A stretch of 64,000 nt of DNA from Achromobacter sp. HZ34. Lineage in GTDB: Bacteria; Pseudomonadota; Gammaproteobacteria; Burkholderiales; Burkholderiaceae_B. This document shows, one piece after another, positions 53,092 through 61,818 of the stretch. Numbering within the stretch: the stretch's first letter is position 1; the number at the start of each line of letters is the position of its first letter. The stretch spans positions 124,001 to 188,000 of the forward strand of contig NZ_NJIX01000005.1 in assembly GCF_002209485.1 (NCBI RefSeq), given 5' to 3'. Under the pieces are notes generated by a model that saw only the letters and a program-made list of their open reading frames with translations, made no database searches and had not been told where the DNA came from. The position numbers and the translations under genes are program-made.

Positions 53092-54774
53092 ATGCGCATT
53101 AACGTACCCGTTACGCAGCGGGAGTTCCTGTTTTCCGACAATCAACGCCTGGTCTCCGCGACCGACCTGTCCGGCAACATCCGCTACTGCAATCCCGCCT
53201 TCGTGGCCGTATCCGGCTATAGCAAGGAAGAACTGATCGGCCAGCCGCACAACATCATCCGCCATCCGGATATGCCCAGTGCCGCCTTCGCCGATATGTG
53301 GCACACCATCCAGTCCGGCCGTCCCTGGACCGCCCTGGTGAAAAACCGCCGCAAGAATGGCGATCACTATTGGGTGCGCGCCAATGTCACGCCGGTGGTC
53401 GAGCACGGCGTCGAAGTGGGTTACCTGAGCGTGCGCCTGAGCCCTACCCGCGAGGAAGTCGAAGAGGCCGAAGCCTTGTACGCCTCGATGCGCGAGGAAA
53501 CCTTGCGCGGCCGGCGCCTGCGCGAAGGCGCGCTGGTGCGCACGGGGCTGGCCGGTTGGGTGGGTTCCCTGCGCCGCCAGCCGGTGGGACGCCGCGTCGG
53601 CGTGGGCTATGTCGTCACCTTGCTGTTGACGCTGGCGGGCGGCTTTGCCGCATATGCAGGCCTGCCGCCGCAGCCTTTCTGGCTGGCCTGGGGCGCGGGT
53701 GTCGTCGGCAGCCTGTTGAGCGGGGCGCTGCTGGCGCGCCAGCTGTCGGCGCCGGTGGATGCCATGTCGGTCTTCGCCACGCAGATGGCGGCGGGCGACC
53801 TGACCACGGACATGGAAGTCGAACGGTATGACGACCTGGGCGGCGTGCAGCGCGCCCTCAACCAGCTGCAGGCCAATCTTTCGGCCATCGTGCTGGACGT
53901 GCGCGACCAGATCGGCGGCGTGATGGAAGCCGCCCACGAGATCTCCGCGGGCAATATCGATCTGTCGCAGCGCACGGAAGAACAGGCCACGTCGCTGGAG
54001 CAGACCGCGGCTGCCATGGACGACCTGACGCAGTCGGTGCAAGGCAATGCCGATGCCACCCAGCGGGTGCTCAGCCTGGTCGATGAAGCCCAGGCCGCGG
54101 CCGATGACGGCGGCCGCATCGCCGCGCAGGTCGAGCAGACCATGGCCGGCATCACCACTGCCGCGCAACGCATCGCCGACATCACCGGCGTGATCGACGG
54201 CATCGCTTTCCAGACCAACATCCTGGCGCTGAATGCGGCGGTCGAGGCCGCGCGTGCCGGCGAGGTGGGCAAGTCCTTCGCGGTGGTGGCGGCCGAAGTG
54301 CGCAACCTGGCGCAGCGTTGCGCCGCGTCCGCGCGTGAAATCAAGACCGTGGTCGACAGCAGCGTCCAGCAGATCGCCGCGGGCACCGAACTGGTGGGAC
54401 GCACCACCAGCCAAATGCGCGCCATCGACCAGGCCGTGCATCGCGTGGCGGACGTCATACACGGGGTTGCCGATGCCAGCGGCAACCAGGCCAAGGGCAT
54501 CCGCCAGGTCAACGACGCCGTGGCCCATCTGGACAGCGCCACGCAGCAGAACGCCGCGCTGGTCGAGCAGGCCGCCGCCACCGCGCAGCGCCTGGTCGAG
54601 CGCGCGGACGTCCTGGCGGACTCCATGCGCCTGTTTACCGTCGGCGGTGCGCCGCAACAAAGAAGCGCAAGCGGTGTTATCCCTGCCTGGACGGCCGCGC
54701 CAGGCATCGCCCACAATGGCGCGGACCACATTTCCGCAACGCGTCATGACCAAAATCGTCTTCTTCGGCAATAG
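53092..54774 (+). CDS. Aer-like PAS chemoreceptor (methyl-accepting chemotaxis protein)
   Basis: A 560-residue receptor without a periplasmic domain. An N-terminal PAS domain (residues about 10-115; GNIRYCNPAFVAVSGYSKEELIGQPHNIIRHPDMP is split) is like FAD-binding Aer. Two closely spaced hydrophobic segments follow (about 168-215), then a HAMP region, and a signalling domain with the conserved hairpin IDGIAFQTNILALNAAVEAARAGE (split). It likely senses redox or energy state. The tail overlaps the next gene by 29 bp and lacks an obvious NWETF-type pentapeptide. Confidence 0.9.
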   Translation: MRINVPVTQREFLFSDNQRLVSATDLSGNIRYCNPAFVAVSGYSKEELIGQPHNIIRHPDMPSAAFADMWHTIQSGRPWTALVKNRRKNGDHYWVRANVTPVVEHGVEVGYLSVRLSPTREEVEEAEALYASMREETLRGRRLREGALVRTGLAGWVGSLRRQPVGRRVGVGYVVTLLLTLAGGFAAYAGLPPQPFWLAWGAGVVGSLLSGALLARQLSAPVDAMSVFATQMAAGDLTTDMEVERYDDLGGVQRALNQLQANLSAIVLDVRDQIGGVMEAAHEISAGNIDLSQRTEEQATSLEQTAAAMDDLTQSVQGNADATQRVLSLVDEAQAAADDGGRIAAQVEQTMAGITTAAQRIADITGVIDGIAFQTNILALNAAVEAARAGEVGKSFAVVAAEVRNLAQRCAASAREIKTVVDSSVQQIAAGTELVGRTTSQMRAIDQAVHRVADVIHGVADASGNQAKGIRQVNDAVAHLDSATQQNAALVEQAAATAQRLVERADVLADSMRLFTVGGAPQQRSASGVIPAWTAAPGIAHNGADHISATRHDQNRLLRQ

Positions 54775-55672
54775 CAGCGACATTCCCAAGCTGGTCCCGC
54801 TAGCCCGCGCCCACTACCCGGACCTGCAGGTCTACACGGAAGACGATCCGGGCGCGCTGGATGCCGAAGTCGCCGCCTGCTGGCGGCCCGCGCACGGCGC
54901 GCTGGCGCGCTATCCGCGCCTGCGCCTGATCCACGCCATCGCCGCCGGCGTCGACAACATCCTTGAGGATCCCCAACTGCCGCCCTTGCCGATCTGCCGG
55001 GTGGTGGCGCCGGATCTGGCGCAAGGCATGAGCGAGTTCGTGCTGTGGAGCGTGCTGCTGTTCCACCGCAACCTGGACCAGGTGCTGATGCGCCAACGCC
55101 AGCACCGGTGGCAACGGGTGGACCAGGAGCCGGCGGCCAGCCGCACGGTGGGCATCCTGGGGCTGGGCACCTTGGGCACGCATGTCGCGCAGACGCTTTG
55201 CCAGCATGGCTATCGGGTACAGGGTTGGTCGCGCCAGGCCAAGCAGATCGCCAATGTGCGCAGCTATGCGGGCGCGGACCAGCTGGACGATTTCCTGGCG
55301 GGCAGCGACATCCTGGTGTGCCTGTTGCCGCTGACCGATGAAACGCAAGGTATCCTCAACCGCCGCCTGCTATCCAGGCTGCCGCGTGGCGCGGCCCTCG
55401 TACACTGCGGCCGGGGCGGCCACCTGGTCTCCGACGACGTACTGGCCTTGGTACGTGAAGGCCATTTGCGCGGCGCCGTGCTGGACGTCTTCGAAGTGGA
55501 ACCGCTGGCGGCCACCAGTCCGCTATGGGATGAGCCGAACATCTATGTCACTCCGCACATCGCGTCGGCCAACAGCCTGCAAAGCATCCTCGACCAGATC
55601 TCCGAAAACATCCGCCGCCTGCACGCCGGCGAACCCCTGCAGAATCTCGTCGATGCCCAGCGAGGGTATTGA
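54746..55672 (+). CDS. D-2-hydroxyacid dehydrogenase (GhrA-like)
   Basis: A 308-residue dehydrogenase: NAD(P) motif GILGLGTLGTHVAQTL, catalytic Arg in VHCGRGGHLV, Glu in FEVEPLA and His in VTPHIAS. It is a paralogue of the enzyme at 30193-31113. ATG 54746 lies inside the 3' end of the chemoreceptor gene, with no strong ribosome site, so expression may depend on read-through translation. It ends flush with the convergent methyltransferase gene. Confidence 0.9.
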   Translation: MTKIVFFGNSSDIPKLVPLARAHYPDLQVYTEDDPGALDAEVAACWRPAHGALARYPRLRLIHAIAAGVDNILEDPQLPPLPICRVVAPDLAQGMSEFVLWSVLLFHRNLDQVLMRQRQHRWQRVDQEPAASRTVGILGLGTLGTHVAQTLCQHGYRVQGWSRQAKQIANVRSYAGADQLDDFLAGSDILVCLLPLTDETQGILNRRLLSRLPRGAALVHCGRGGHLVSDDVLALVREGHLRGAVLDVFEVEPLAATSPLWDEPNIYVTPHIASANSLQSILDQISENIRRLHAGEPLQNLVDAQRGY

Positions 55673-56518
55673 TCAGGCGGGCAGCTTGAGCGTGTGGATG
55701 GCCGAGGTCAGGTAGGGTACGGCGATTTCTTCCAGGCCGGACAGCGTGGGTTCGTTGTCGAGCAGGCGCCGCAGTTCCAGGTCCAGGGCGGCGCGGCGTT
55801 CGGCGCTCAAGGCGGCGACGAAGCTGATGGAATGCACGCGGTTGAAGATGACGTCTTCCGGTTTGCCGACGTGCAGATGTTCGTAGCGGCGCTCCACCAG
55901 CGGGCCGAAGCCCGCATGCGGGAACGCGCCGCGCCACGCGCCAGTGTGGAAGCGCGGCGCATCGCCTTCATAGCGGTTGATCAGCGCGGCCAGCGCGGCT
56001 ACCCACGGCACCCGCGTATCGGACATGTTCCAGAGCATGGCCAGGCGCCCGCCCGGCTTCAGCACGCGATGAATCTCCGCCAGCGCGGCCGGTCCCGCGA
56101 ACCAGTGGAAGGACTGGGCACACACCACCGCATCGACTTCGCCATCGGCCAGCGGAATGGCCTGGGCGGCACCGGTCAACGCTTCGACACGCGGATAGGT
56201 GGTCGACAGCTTGTCCAGCATCTGCGTGACGGGTTCGATGGCGACGACATCGGCACCGGTGGCCAGCAAACGGGGCGTCATCTTGCCGGTGCCCGCTCCC
56301 AGATCGACGACCCGCGCCCCCCGGCCCAGGCCGATTTCTTCGCGCAACCAGTCGGCCAGCTCTTGCGGATACTCCGGACGACCCCGCACGTAGGCCTCGG
56401 CTACAGTGGTGTAGCCGCTGGCGGCGTGATGGACGGTGCCGGAAGGATTTTCCACGTAAGGGCGCGCCTTCCGCTGCAGGCCGGCATCAGATTCGGAGCG
56501 CAGAGTAGCCGTAAGCAT
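55673..56518 (-). CDS. Class I SAM-dependent methyltransferase
   Basis: A 281-residue methyltransferase with SAM motif I VVDLGAGTGKMTPRLL, an acidic residue after strand 2 (VVAIEP), VVCAQSFHWFA and VLKPGGRLAMLWNMSD. The pattern matches the UbiE/trans-aconitate methyltransferase-like group. The substrate is unknown. The stop codon abuts that of the convergent GhrA-like gene with no gap, so no intrinsic terminator separates them. The start at ATG 56518 could be 20-30 residues too long. Confidence 0.88.
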   Translation of the reverse strand: MLTATLRSESDAGLQRKARPYVENPSGTVHHAASGYTTVAEAYVRGRPEYPQELADWLREEIGLGRGARVVDLGAGTGKMTPRLLATGADVVAIEPVTQMLDKLSTTYPRVEALTGAAQAIPLADGEVDAVVCAQSFHWFAGPAALAEIHRVLKPGGRLAMLWNMSDTRVPWVAALAALINRYEGDAPRFHTGAWRGAFPHAGFGPLVERRYEHLHVGKPEDVIFNRVHSISFVAALSAERRAALDLELRRLLDNEPTLSGLEEIAVPYLTSAIHTLKLPA

Positions 56519-56753
56519 GAGGCGGATCGCGTGATGTCACAACAAATTCACGGACCTCAACTTTATCGCCATGATGTTTGCGGCCGGCTGAATAGCCGCC
56601 TACATCCAGCTTAAAGCGGTTCGTTTGTGACAGCCCCGGCGTAGCCGTAGCTGTAGCCGTAGCAGCCCACCCAAGGCCACCCGGCGTACCGCATGCGATG
56701 ATGCATGCTGTCGTTGCCCGAACCGCGCTTACAGCAGAAGGAGACACTCGCTC

Positions 56754-57074
56754 ATGTCCGGACCCAATCCCGCCTTGCCGGCCGAACCCACCCGCGCGGA
56801 CGTCGACGCCCTGCGCGCGCCTACCCTGCTGGAGTTCGGCACCGACTGGTGCCCGCACTGCCAGGCCGCGCAGCCGCTGATCAAGGGCGCGTTGGCCGCT
56901 CATCCGCAGGTGGGCCACATCAAGGTCGAGGACGGCAAGGGCCGGCCGCTGGGCCGTTCCTACACCGTCAAGCTGTGGCCCACGCTGATCTTCCTGCGGG
57001 AAGGCCAGGAAGTGGCCCGTCTGGTGCGCCCGCAAAGCGAGAGCGCGATCCGCGAGGCCCTGGCCCTGCTGTGA
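56754..57074 (+). CDS. Thioredoxin-family protein
   Basis: A 106-residue thioredoxin-fold protein with the active site WCPHC (Cys33, Cys36) and cis-proline region LWPTLIFL. There is no signal peptide, so it acts in the cytosol. The CPHC motif, rather than CGPC, implies a more oxidising potential, as in DsbA-type or TrxC-like variants (inference). AAGGAG lies about 11 nt upstream of ATG 56754. Confidence 0.9.
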   Translation: MSGPNPALPAEPTRADVDALRAPTLLEFGTDWCPHCQAAQPLIKGALAAHPQVGHIKVEDGKGRPLGRSYTVKLWPTLIFLREGQEVARLVRPQSESAIREALALL

Positions 57075-57080
57075 TGCGCC

Positions 57081-57127
57081 GGGGGCCATCGCCCCCCGCC
57101 CGCCGTCCCAGGTCGGCGAGACGGCGG
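57081..57127. terminator. Two hairpins between convergent genes, possible bidirectional terminator
   Basis: GGGGGC-CATC-GCCCCC (57081-57096) and CCGCCGTC...GACGGCGG (57100-57127, 12-nt loop) have perfect arms. They fill most of the 67-bp gap between the thioredoxin and aspartate dehydrogenase stop codons. U-tracts are absent. Confidence 0.5.
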
Positions 57128-57141
57128 CCAGAGCGCCGATT

Positions 57142-57948
57142 TCAGGTCCCCACGCGCAGGGGGCCGCTGAGCTTGCGCAGCACCGCCAGCACGCTCTGCG
57201 CCGTGATGCGGCCGGTCTTCGGGTTTTCCGACGGGATATTCTGGATCTCCATCGAAAACGAGGCCGAGTCGGAATCCACCACCACGCGGTGCGTGTTGCG
57301 TTCCAGCTTGGGATCGGCCCATATCTCCAGGGTCGTGCGGTCCGGCCCGATGCCGGCCAGCGACACGCTGACCGCCACATTCAGGTTGGCCGGGAACCCC
57401 ACCGCCGCCTCGCGCGGCGTGCCGCGAAACACCAGCGTCGGCTCGGTCACGCCGGACAGGTCGATATTGTTCGCTTCCAGGTAGGGCGCGCCCAGCAGCC
57501 CGCGCACCGGCTTGCGCGTGATCATGGTGACCGAGTGGATGACGCCCTCGGCCGCCGCGGTCAACGCGTCCAACCCCAGGATGGCACCCGACGGCACCAG
57601 GATCTGGCCGCCGTTGGCGCGCGCCAGTTCGATCAGGTCGGGATGCGACAGCAAGGCGCCGGAACTGAGCACCACCAGTTTCTTGCCGGTACTGAGGATC
57701 GGCCGCGCGATCTGCCCGAACACCGCGGCCGGCGCGCACTCGATCACCACATCGCACAAGGGCTCCAGGCCGTCGATGGTGGTGAACAGCGGTGCCTGCC
57801 CCTGCCACGTCGCGCCCGCATGGCGCAAGGGATCGCGCACGGCGATGGCGGCCAGGGTCAGGCCCGGCACCACGCCCGCGTCCAATGACTTCGCCACCGA
57901 TTGCCCGATGGCGCCAAATCCTGCAATACCGACTCGAATACGGTTCAT
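57142..57948 (-). CDS. nadX: L-aspartate dehydrogenase (NadX family)
   Basis: A 268-residue Rossmann dehydrogenase. It has the NAD site VGIAGFGAIGQSVAKSL and family segments VVIECAPAAVFGQIARPIL, VLSSGALLS and VPSGAILGLDAL. PANLNVAVSVSLAGIGPDRTTLEIWADP (split) is followed by NTHRV, containing the likely catalytic His. AspDH oxidises aspartate to iminoaspartate for NAD synthesis or aspartate catabolism. ATG 57948 follows AAGGA. It lies 99 bp downstream of the LysR gene on the same strand. Confidence 0.88.
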   Translation of the reverse strand: MNRIRVGIAGFGAIGQSVAKSLDAGVVPGLTLAAIAVRDPLRHAGATWQGQAPLFTTIDGLEPLCDVVIECAPAAVFGQIARPILSTGKKLVVLSSGALLSHPDLIELARANGGQILVPSGAILGLDALTAAAEGVIHSVTMITRKPVRGLLGAPYLEANNIDLSGVTEPTLVFRGTPREAAVGFPANLNVAVSVSLAGIGPDRTTLEIWADPKLERNTHRVVVDSDSASFSMEIQNIPSENPKTGRITAQSVLAVLRKLSGPLRVGT

Positions 57949-58047
57949 GTACGTCCTTGAAGAAAAACGGTGAACGGTCCTCGCCGCCCTGCCGCGCACC
58001 ATCCTAGACGGACGCGGCGGCCAGCGACAAACGATTATTTCTGTGCG

Positions 58048-59103
58048 TCAGCCAGATCGATACTCATGGGCGCGCGATGTCGCCGGTGCGACCGTTGACG
58101 CGGCGGGTGTCGACACGGCTGCCGTTGGCGCGGCCGGCGGGGCCCCGGCGAATTCCCGCGCCTGCGCCAGCACCCACGCACGGAAGGTCTGGATGGCCGG
58201 CCGCTCCAGCGCCGCGCCCTGCACCAACAGGTAATACTCGCCCGCGCTCTTGACAGGCCGCGCCGGCCGCCAGGGCACGACCAGATCACCACGGCCGGGA
58301 TAGCCGTCCAGCAGCACGTCCGGGATCAGGGCGATGCCCTTATGCTCCTGCGCCGCGCGCAAAGCGATATAGAAATGCCCCACCTCCAGGTTGGCACGCC
58401 GGCGCGGCAATGCCGCCCCCTGCGCGCGCAGCCAGTCGCGCCACGCATTGGGCCGGCTGGCCGTGTGGATCAGCTCGAAGGTCGCCAAGTCGGCCACGCT
58501 GTCGATCGGCCCACCCTGCTCGTACAGGCGCCGCGACATCACCGGCACCATGACGTCATCGAACAGATAGTCCGCGCAGATGCCATCCCAGCGCTGCACC
58601 AGCGTCAGGTCTATGCCGGGCAGATCGCGCGCGTAATGGCGTCCGGCCAGCGGCCCGACCCGGATGGCCACATCGACGCCCTCGGCCTGCATGTCCAGCG
58701 GGCGGATATCGGAGACCACGCGGACCTCGATGTGCCGATGCGCATCCGTGAAGGACGCCAGCCGGGGCATCAGCCACAGCTGGCCGATGGTGGGAATGGT
58801 GCTGATGATCAACAGCTCATTGCGGTCACGGCTGCGCATCCGGCGCGTGGCGTTTTCCAGATCCGCCAGCACCCGGCGGCAGGCCTCGAAATACGCCGTG
58901 CCGTCGGCGGTCAGTTCGACCTTGCGGGGATGGCGCAGGAACAGCTTCTTGCCCAGGTACGCTTCCAGCTTGCGCACCTGCAGGCTGACCGCGCCCTGGG
59001 TCACCGCCAGCTCGTCGGCGGCCAGCGTGAAGGAACCATGCCGCGCGGCGGCCTCGAAGGAACGCACCGAGGACAAGGGCGGCAGATTACGCGTCACGGC
59101 CAT
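58048..59103 (-). CDS. LysR-family regulator (GcvA-like)
   Basis: A 351-residue LTTR. The N-terminal LPPLSSVRSFEAAARHGSFTLAADELAVTQGAVSLQVRKLEAYLG (split) is typical of the GcvA/AmpR branch. The effector domain runs to about residue 300, and then a 45-residue Ala/Pro/Thr-rich tail follows. It is 21 bp downstream of a Bug receptor gene on the same strand, so it may regulate uptake with that receptor. Confidence 0.9.
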   Translation of the reverse strand: MAVTRNLPPLSSVRSFEAAARHGSFTLAADELAVTQGAVSLQVRKLEAYLGKKLFLRHPRKVELTADGTAYFEACRRVLADLENATRRMRSRDRNELLIISTIPTIGQLWLMPRLASFTDAHRHIEVRVVSDIRPLDMQAEGVDVAIRVGPLAGRHYARDLPGIDLTLVQRWDGICADYLFDDVMVPVMSRRLYEQGGPIDSVADLATFELIHTASRPNAWRDWLRAQGAALPRRRANLEVGHFYIALRAAQEHKGIALIPDVLLDGYPGRGDLVVPWRPARPVKSAGEYYLLVQGAALERPAIQTFRAWVLAQAREFAGAPPAAPTAAVSTPAASTVAPATSRAHEYRSG

Positions 59104-59124
59104 GGCCGCATGGGCTCCCAGGAA

Positions 59125-60117
59125 TTACTGCATTTCGATATGGGCGTCGCGGATGACGTCCGCCCACGTCTTGTTTTCGGCCTGCACATAGTCCGTGAAC
59201 GCGGCCTGCGCCAGGGGCAAGGGATCGATGCCGCGCGAGCGGAAGTCGTTCTGCAAGGCCGGCGAGGCCTGCGCGGCCGCCAATGCCTTGGCCAGTTTGG
59301 CGACGACAGGAGCCGGCGTGCCCTTGGCCACGAACAGGCCGAACCAGGTGCTGGCATTGTAGTCGACCCCCAATTCCTTCAAGGTCGGCACGTCGGGCAA
59401 CGTGGCCGAGCGGACATCGGTGGTGATGGCCAGGGGCCGCACGCGGCCGGCCTTGACGTTGCCCAGGGTGGTGGGCAAGGGATCCACCAGCAGCGCGATC
59501 TGGCCGCCGATCAGGTCGACCGTGGCGGGCGCGCCGCCCTTGTAGGGGATATGGCGGAAGTGCGTGCCGGCGCGGATATTCAGCATCTCCGCCTGCATAT
59601 GATGGCTGGTGCCGAAACCGGCCGAGCCATAGTCCAGGGAACCGGGCTTGGCCTTGTCGGCGGCGACCAGGTCGGCGAATTTCTTGTACGGGGAAGTCTC
59701 CGCCACGATGATGACGCTGGGCACCGAGGCAATGCCGCCTACCGCGATCAGGTCCTTGGCCGCATAGCCCGCATTGCGGTACAGGTGCGGCGCGACGGCC
59801 ATGGTGCTGGCCGCGCCGAGCAGGATGGTGTAGCCGTCGGCCGGGCTGTTGATGGCGCTGACGGTGCCTATGGTGCCGCCGGCGCCGGGCTTGTTCTCGA
59901 TGACGATATTGGCCTTCATCTCGTCGCCGAGCGCCTTGAACATCTCGCGGGCGACGATGTCGTTGATGCCGCCCGCCGGGAAAGGCACTATCGCGCGGAT
60001 CGGCCGCGACGGGTAATCGTCGGCTGTCTGCGCCCGTGCCGCGCCGGGCGCGAGCCCCAGCCACGTTGCACACAAAACGGCCATGAGGCCGAGTCTGGAT
60101 CGTTGCACATCACGCAT
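59125..60117 (-). CDS. Bug-family tripartite tricarboxylate transporter receptor
   Basis: A 330-residue periplasmic receptor. The signal peptide is RLGLMAVLCATWLGLAPGAARAQ; family motifs are YPSRPIRAIVPFPAGGINDIV, ENKPGAGGTIGTVSAINSPADGYTI (split) and LDYGSAGFGTSHHMQAEM. ATG 60117 follows CGGAG; the longer upstream frame has no support. It probably shares a transcript with the LysR gene downstream. Confidence 0.92.
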   Translation of the reverse strand: MRDVQRSRLGLMAVLCATWLGLAPGAARAQTADDYPSRPIRAIVPFPAGGINDIVAREMFKALGDEMKANIVIENKPGAGGTIGTVSAINSPADGYTILLGAASTMAVAPHLYRNAGYAAKDLIAVGGIASVPSVIIVAETSPYKKFADLVAADKAKPGSLDYGSAGFGTSHHMQAEMLNIRAGTHFRHIPYKGGAPATVDLIGGQIALLVDPLPTTLGNVKAGRVRPLAITTDVRSATLPDVPTLKELGVDYNASTWFGLFVAKGTPAPVVAKLAKALAAAQASPALQNDFRSRGIDPLPLAQAAFTDYVQAENKTWADVIRDAHIEMQ

Positions 60118-60375
60118 CTGGTGGACTCCGCAGTGTTGAGACATGCCGGCAAGGCAGCACGGCAGTGGCATAGCGCGAAGTCTAGGAGCGGCGCGAGAGG
60201 CTGCGCAAACGATTAATTGCGCGAACAGCCGCGAGTAAAACTCATGCACAGACCTGGTTCATATGCACCATGGCGACGCACGCCGGCGAATTTGCGGCGG
60301 CGCCACAATCCACGGGAGCCCGCCGGGAAGCCGGAGCGGAGCGCGGCAGGATCGGCTGGCGGAGCCGGCCCCGCC

Positions 60376-60440
60376 CAGTCGTTTCTCTCATCGTCGTTGC
60401 CATCGGCGATCCCGCTCAGTCGTTCCTCTCATCGTCGTTG
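60376..60440. repeat. 24-bp direct repeat at the 3' end of the ROK-like gene
   Basis: CAGTCGTTTCTCTCATCGTC plus GTTG at 60376-60399 recurs with one change at 60417-60440. The second copy spans the last codons of the ROK-like gene (minus strand), so the gene's end was duplicated downstream, 17 bp beyond the stop codon. Confidence 0.8.
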
Positions 60441-61489
60441 ATATAGCTGGCATTGCCCAGCCCGGTGCCTATCGTCAGCACCGCCCAGCGCGTGACGTCG
60501 CGCATCCAGGGCACTTCGGACAGCCCCTGCACCACGGCGTCATTGTGCAGATGCACATGGGGCGGAATGCCGTTGATCGAAGGCAGCACTTCCATCAGCT
60601 TGTGCGGCAGGTGAAAGTTCTCGTCTTCCCAATCGCCCGGCAGGTTCTGCGCGCCACCGGTGATCGAACCGTTGTCGTGGATATGGCCGGGACATGCCAC
60701 GCCGACCAGGGGAGCCAGCCTCAGGCCTTTCTTGTCCGCCTTGTCGATCAGGCGGGTCAGCATGTCCGCGATGCCTTGCACCAGGTGTTCGCGGTGCGTC
60801 ATTTCCTTGTCGGCGGCGTGGCCCCACTTGCGCACATCGGTGACGCGCGCTTCATCGGGATTGCCCGGCTTGCGGCCCGCCTTGCCGCCCGGCACACGCA
60901 CGATGCCGCAACGCACGTTGGTGCCGCCGATGTCGACGGCCAGCATGGCATCGTAGTGGCGCCACACCACGGGGGGCGCCACATGCGCCCACCCTATCAA
61001 GCCGCCCTCGTCGGCGTGGTGATGCAGGGCGCGCAAGCGGATCTCCACCTTGGCCTCGCGCAGCAACTGGTCCGCGCGCCGGATGGTGCGGCGGCCCGCC
61101 AGGCTTTGCTTGAAGCCGCCGCCGATGGCCACCCGCTGCACGCCTTGCCACGAAGCATGGCGCGCGAAGCGCCGCACGACGCGGGCCAGTTGCGCGGCGT
61201 GGTCTTCCATGGCCGACAAAACGACGGCGCCGGCGGGCCCTTCTTCGCGCAGCCATTTGTCCAAGGTGCTTTTGCTGATGTCTTCCGGCGGGATGGCACC
61301 GAAGGGATCCTCGCCCAGGATGCGGGTGTACAGCTTGCGCCAGCGTTCGACGCCGGCCCGGAAGGCAGTGCGGCTGGCACGGTCGCCGACGAAACCCTTG
61401 CCCTCGCGCAATTCCAGGCTGTAGCTGGCGATGGTCGCGGTAGGCAGACGGGGACTGCCGTGCGGCAGCCGTAACGGGTTCTTCTGCAT
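60416..61489 (-). CDS. ROK-family sugar kinase-like protein with circularly permuted motif order
   Basis: A 357-residue protein carrying ROK/ASKHA motifs in an unusual order. The adenosine-type motif RVAIGGG (residues 119-125) and the C-lobe ending DEGGLIGWAHVAP (160-172) come first. After them come phosphate-1 DIGGTN (186-191), connect-1 ACPG (265-268), HNDA with the likely catalytic Asp317 (315-318) and phosphate-2 IGTGLGNA (340-347), right at the C-terminus. Normal ROK proteins have phosphate-1 at the N-terminus and GGG near the C-terminus. The CGCG zinc motif is not seen. Catalytic motifs are intact, so it may be an active sugar kinase. ATG 61489 begins a gene preceded by a hexamer repeat. 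Confidence 0.78.
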   Translation of the reverse strand: MQKNPLRLPHGSPRLPTATIASYSLELREGKGFVGDRASRTAFRAGVERWRKLYTRILGEDPFGAIPPEDISKSTLDKWLREEGPAGAVVLSAMEDHAAQLARVVRRFARHASWQGVQRVAIGGGFKQSLAGRRTIRRADQLLREAKVEIRLRALHHHADEGGLIGWAHVAPPVVWRHYDAMLAVDIGGTNVRCGIVRVPGGKAGRKPGNPDEARVTDVRKWGHAADKEMTHREHLVQGIADMLTRLIDKADKKGLRLAPLVGVACPGHIHDNGSITGGAQNLPGDWEDENFHLPHKLMEVLPSINGIPPHVHLHNDAVVQGLSEVPWMRDVTRWAVLTIGTGLGNASYINDDERND

Positions 61490-61818
61490 GTAAGGGGCTC
61501 CAGGCCGGCGGGCCTCATCGGCCGAAAGGGACGGTTACCGCTACCGTCCACACGCCGCCGCCGCGGCCTGCGCTGCGGATGAGCACGCCGCGTGCCCGGC
61601 GATGGCGATGGCGATGGCGATGGCGATGGCGATGGCGATGGCGATGGCGATGGCGATGGCGATGGCGATGGCGATGGCGATGGCGATGGCGATGGCGTGG
61701 CGATCGCGAGGCGATGACTTGGCGGAGCCGTGGCCGGGGACGTGGCGAGGCGGTGGCGGAGATCTGGCGGCAACGTCGCGGAGACGTGCGGGTTGCCGCC
61801 GTAGCCCCGTCAATACAT
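61490..61818. other. 329-bp intergenic region dominated by a GCGATG array
   Basis: No gene is supported. Frames crossing it give only poly-AI, poly-SP, poly-RW or poly-MA. It holds the 16-copy hexamer array, then about 100 bp of degenerate related sequence. It must contain the ROK-like gene's promoter on the minus strand. Confidence 0.7.
61599..61694. repeat. Sixteen perfect tandem copies of GCGATG
   Basis: An uninterrupted 96-bp hexanucleotide microsatellite, followed by decayed copies (GCGTGG, CGATCG). It begins 109 bp upstream of the ROK-like start codon. Perfect identity of the copies implies recent slippage. Confidence 0.95.

Noticed and set aside
52951-54789. 612-codon antisense frame across the chemoreceptor
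   Set aside because: It mirrors the chemoreceptor codons; no independent domain is recognisable.
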